From: Megalonaias nervosa | Lineage: Eukaryota; Mollusca; Bivalvia; Unionida; Unionidae | Direction: 5' to 3' | DNA length: 64,000 nt | Assembly: GCA_016617855.1 (NCBI GenBank) | Contig: JAECUM010000856.1 | Span: 62,001-126,000 of the forward strand | In this document: positions 61,148-64,000 of the stretch, in pieces | Layout: each line of letters begins with the position of its first letter | Numbering within the stretch: the stretch's first letter is position 1 | Translations under genes and position numbers: made by a program | Notes under the pieces: generated by a model | The model's database searches: none | The model's input: only the letters and a program-made list of their open reading frames with translations | What the model was told of the DNA's origin: nothing

Positions 61148-61314
61148 AGGCTGTTCCTTTTAAATATATGTGATACCCAGGGAAGGCACTTTTTAAAAAA
61201 TATATGCCAGGGTACTCTGATACTCAGAGAGTTCCTAAGAAAATGATACAGAATTCTAAATTGCATCTATAGGTGACTACATCACATTGAAGGTGCCTTC
61301 CCTGAGTCCCAACT
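61148..61314. mobile_element. palindromic MITE, copy 4 (Harbinger-type)
   Basis: AGGCTGTTCC ... GGAACAGCCC with TTA on the left and an altered right flank. It has more changes than copies 2 and 3. Confidence 0.7.
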
Positions 61315-61599
61315 ATATTTTAGTGGAACAGCCCCATAAATAGGCCTTGATGGTTTGACCAGATATTGACAGCAGCATATTTTAGTGTAGTACATAACAG
61401 ATGGCTAACAGATAAACCTAGAAAATAATTCCAGAAATTGAAGAATTACTGGTCTTCAGAAGCCTGAGAACATTAAATCCATGTGAAATCCCTGTTGGAT
61501 AGTTGGACTACTATTCTTGAATCTTTTTCAGCACAGACGTCAGACTTTAAAGTTCTTTTATAGTACTTAACTTTTCCATCCTTTTATCTTCTCATCTCT

Positions 61600-62600
61600 C
61601 ACACACTTTGTAAACAGCATAGCTCTGCAACCTTGACACACAGTTGGATGTCACTTGGTAGGTAAATTGCAGGAAGTGTCTCTGATGGATTTTGTCTTCT
61701 CATCACCATTTTATTTGAGTTCTGGCACTAGGCAATTAACGTAATATCTTAATGTGGGATGCTGCTTGTAACCAGTATCGCTCTGCAACCTTGATGCATA
61801 ATTGGATGCCAGTTGATATGTGAATTGTAGATGTGCTTTTTAAAGAGTTTGTCTTTTCAGTTTTATTTTTGATGGAGATAGTGCCCTTTTTCCATAAGTA
61901 TTACATTTGTACTAAAGCAGATCCTTGTGACCATCATAGCTCAGAAACCAGCATATGTTGATGCAGTTTCTTAAGCACCTTGTCTTACAGCATTGATAAG
62001 CCCTTTATGGATTTTGTGTGATTGATTCAATTTTGGATCAAGATATAGTTTTTGACAATTAACTTTACAGCTTCACATGGAATGTTGGTTATAACAAACA
62101 TAGTTTGAGGACCATGCAATTTGGCATGAACATTGGCTGACAGACTTACATGTGCTTTCTCTAGGGATTACTCTTGTTTTAGAAGAGTTATGGTTCCCTT
62201 CTTGCAAATACCTCTGACTTTGGTTTCCAAAGTTTGACTTTGCCAAATTTGGGGGGATTGCCAACTTTTGGGAGATTTCAACTAATTGGGCATTTGGAAG
62301 ACATTGAGCGAATGAGCTTTCCATGTCATTATTTACAGGAGTTGTAGCCCCTGATTGACATGCAGCTTTATATTGACATGACCTTGAATTAATGAAAAGT
62401 GTTCCTTGTTATCATATACAAGAGTTATGGCCCCTGATTACCTGTTCCATTAGCTTTGTTCCACAGCACAACTTATGTAAAGAATTTTGCATTTCAGCCA
62501 AAGTTGTCATGCCCCTTTATATTGCAGAAGTTGAATGAGATGAATTTCCAGCATTCAAACTTATGATTTAAAAAAGTTATGGACCCTGATTGCCCATTTG
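61600..62600. repeat. degenerate dispersed-repeat region
   Basis: Loose repeats of CTCTGCAACCTTGA, ACAATTGGATGCCA, GAGTTATGGyCCCTGATT and TGACATG at 80-150-bp spacing, similar to parts of 40.9-41.2 kb. No coding signal. Confidence 0.4.
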
Positions 62601-63325
62601 TCTGTGAATTCTTCAGGTAGGGATAATTTTTGCATTGAATGTGACATTGGTTGTTCTCCACATTACACATAATTACAAATCACATTGGTTTACTTGTAAT
62701 GCTGAAATAAATTATTTGAGCAGCATTATTTATCTTTGAAAAAACTGTTCATCAACAGTTCTTTGATGAGTAAAATTTTTGAAGTTTTGAAGTCGCTTTA
62801 CATTTTTTAAATCATTGTAGATCCTACAAAGCATTATATGTCGTGCATCTGTGTATATTATCGATCTTTTCATGAAGTACATATGTATGTAGCAGTGTGA
62901 AACAATATGTCAGTAATTGTCAGATATGTTCATGAGAGAAACGTTTCACAAACAGAGTCCTGTCATAACAACAGGTAAAAGGTGTACATCAAATAAAACA
63001 ATTGCAAGTTGAGTTATGTATGGCATGCATATTGCAAGTGTATTCCATACAGATAGTTCTCACCTGTTAGCATAAGACAGAAATCTGGAGAAATTTTCAG
63101 GTTTGAATCAGTTCAATTAAACTGCATTGCTTCAGTTACTGCATGCTGTGTATGCATTTAGAAAAGAGATAAATGATGCAGCCTTAGCTAGGGTAGTTCA
63201 ATGAATAAAATTTACCTTGCAAAAAATGAAAAAAAAATGAAAGTTCTATGACACAAAGTTTATTTTGAGTTACAGAAGGAAAAAATCATCTGAGTCTCAA
63301 CCTGAGTATGCTGTAAAAAAGTTTA
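62601..63325. other. intergenic sequence, nothing recognised
   Basis: AT-rich, no conserved frame. Confidence 0.4.
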
Positions 63326-63329
63326 GAAA

Positions 63330-63620
63330 ATATGAGGCCTTGCCCTATATGCTCAAGGCCTGGCAGTGTAATCTTAAGACCTTGTCTGTATTGTCAAGAC
63401 CAGGCCAAATATTACCCTGTATTGAAAAGGCCTTGCCTTGTATTCTCAAGACCAGGCCTAATTTTCTCCAGTATTATCAAGGCCTGACCCTGTATTCTCA
63501 AGGCCTGGCCTTTTATTCTCAAGGTCTGGCTCAGTATTCTCAAGGCCAGGCTCTGTTTTCTCATGGCCTTGCCCTGTATTTTCAAGGCCAGACCTTGTAA
63601 TCTCAAGGCCTTGTTAAAAC
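63330..63620. repeat. 21-bp minisatellite, about 13 units, open on both strands
   Basis: The unit is CTGTATTCTCAAGGCCTGGCC with variants. 21 is a multiple of three, which explains the 111-codon (+) and 64-codon (-) frames through it. Downstream of SWT1, with no sign of a gene. Confidence 0.88.
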
Positions 63621-64000
63621 ATTTTGAGCAAGAAACTCCAGCTCAAGCTGAAAAGTACAAATTTGGATATAACACTTTGATTAAGTTTACAGTAATCAAA
63701 GTAAGTTTTTTTTAGAGGAACTGGAATTTAATAAATTCCTGAAATGTCCGTGGCTCTAACTTTAAACTTCTTAAAGTTACAGGTAGGGTAAACCATTTCT
63801 GACAGTGAGCATGAGAGCCTGAGTACTTTGCTGAGTAGGTTTAGAGAAATTGGGGCTGACAAAATTTGACATTTCCTGAACAAGTTAAAAAGCCCATAAG
63901 CAGGTATGATGCATCGATTAAATCCATGTCAGTGAAATTTAACTTGATAATGAAAGAACCAAAGTTAAGAAGATCCTGAAAATTTAATGATTATAATTTT

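Noticed and set aside
63265..63600. 111-codon frame downstream of SWT1.
   Set aside because: It is the 21-bp minisatellite read in frame, with the opposite strand also open.

Overview
This is an animal (metazoan) nuclear window: AT-rich, with one multi-exon gene on the + strand spread over more than 56 kb, long introns full of minisatellites, and many decayed transposons. The organism is probably an invertebrate, and a mollusc or other lophotrochozoan is my best guess. That guess rests on the LINE tail, the tRNA-derived SINEs and the MITE types, all recognised from memory, and the species cannot be named from the sequence alone. I found no bacterial-type genes, operons, rRNA genes, functional tRNA genes or CRISPR arrays.

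The gene is the animal SWT1 homologue, a PIN-domain endoribonuclease involved in nuclear mRNP quality control. I placed 17 exons between 3433 and 59499. Their reading phases join without a break into 562 codons plus a stop. They cover the PIN domain (exons at 3433-11598), a poorly conserved linker (12508-18183), the conserved helical middle (25823-31097) and the C-terminal helical region (37733-59499). The N-terminus and the first catalytic Asp of the PIN domain are not visible and should lie upstream of base 1. A 3' UTR with several AATAAA signals follows to about 60.6 kb.

The introns hold at least 17 tandem arrays, three tRNA-SINE families or fragments including an inverted pair near 53 kb, and four copies of a palindromic Harbinger-type MITE. 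They also hold hAT-like elements (one with a broken transposase gene at 33.1-35.4 kb, one nested inside another at 19.4-21.1 kb), a piggyBac-type element with TTAA target sites inside a hAT-like element (7.8-10.3 kb), pogo-like elements (42.1-43.7, 47.5-47.9 and a worn copy at 10.4-11.0 kb), a LINE 3' fragment and a DIRS-like reverse transcriptase remnant.

The most unusual pattern is that several tandem arrays begin or end exactly on SWT1 splice junctions and copy the splice signal in every unit. A roughly 73-bp array repeats the acceptor of the exon at 3433. A 20-bp array repeats the donor after 12574. A roughly 47-bp array repeats the acceptor of the exon at 44361. A two-copy duplication repeats the acceptor at 37733. 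This looks like minisatellites seeded from exon-intron boundaries, giving rows of competing splice sites in one gene.
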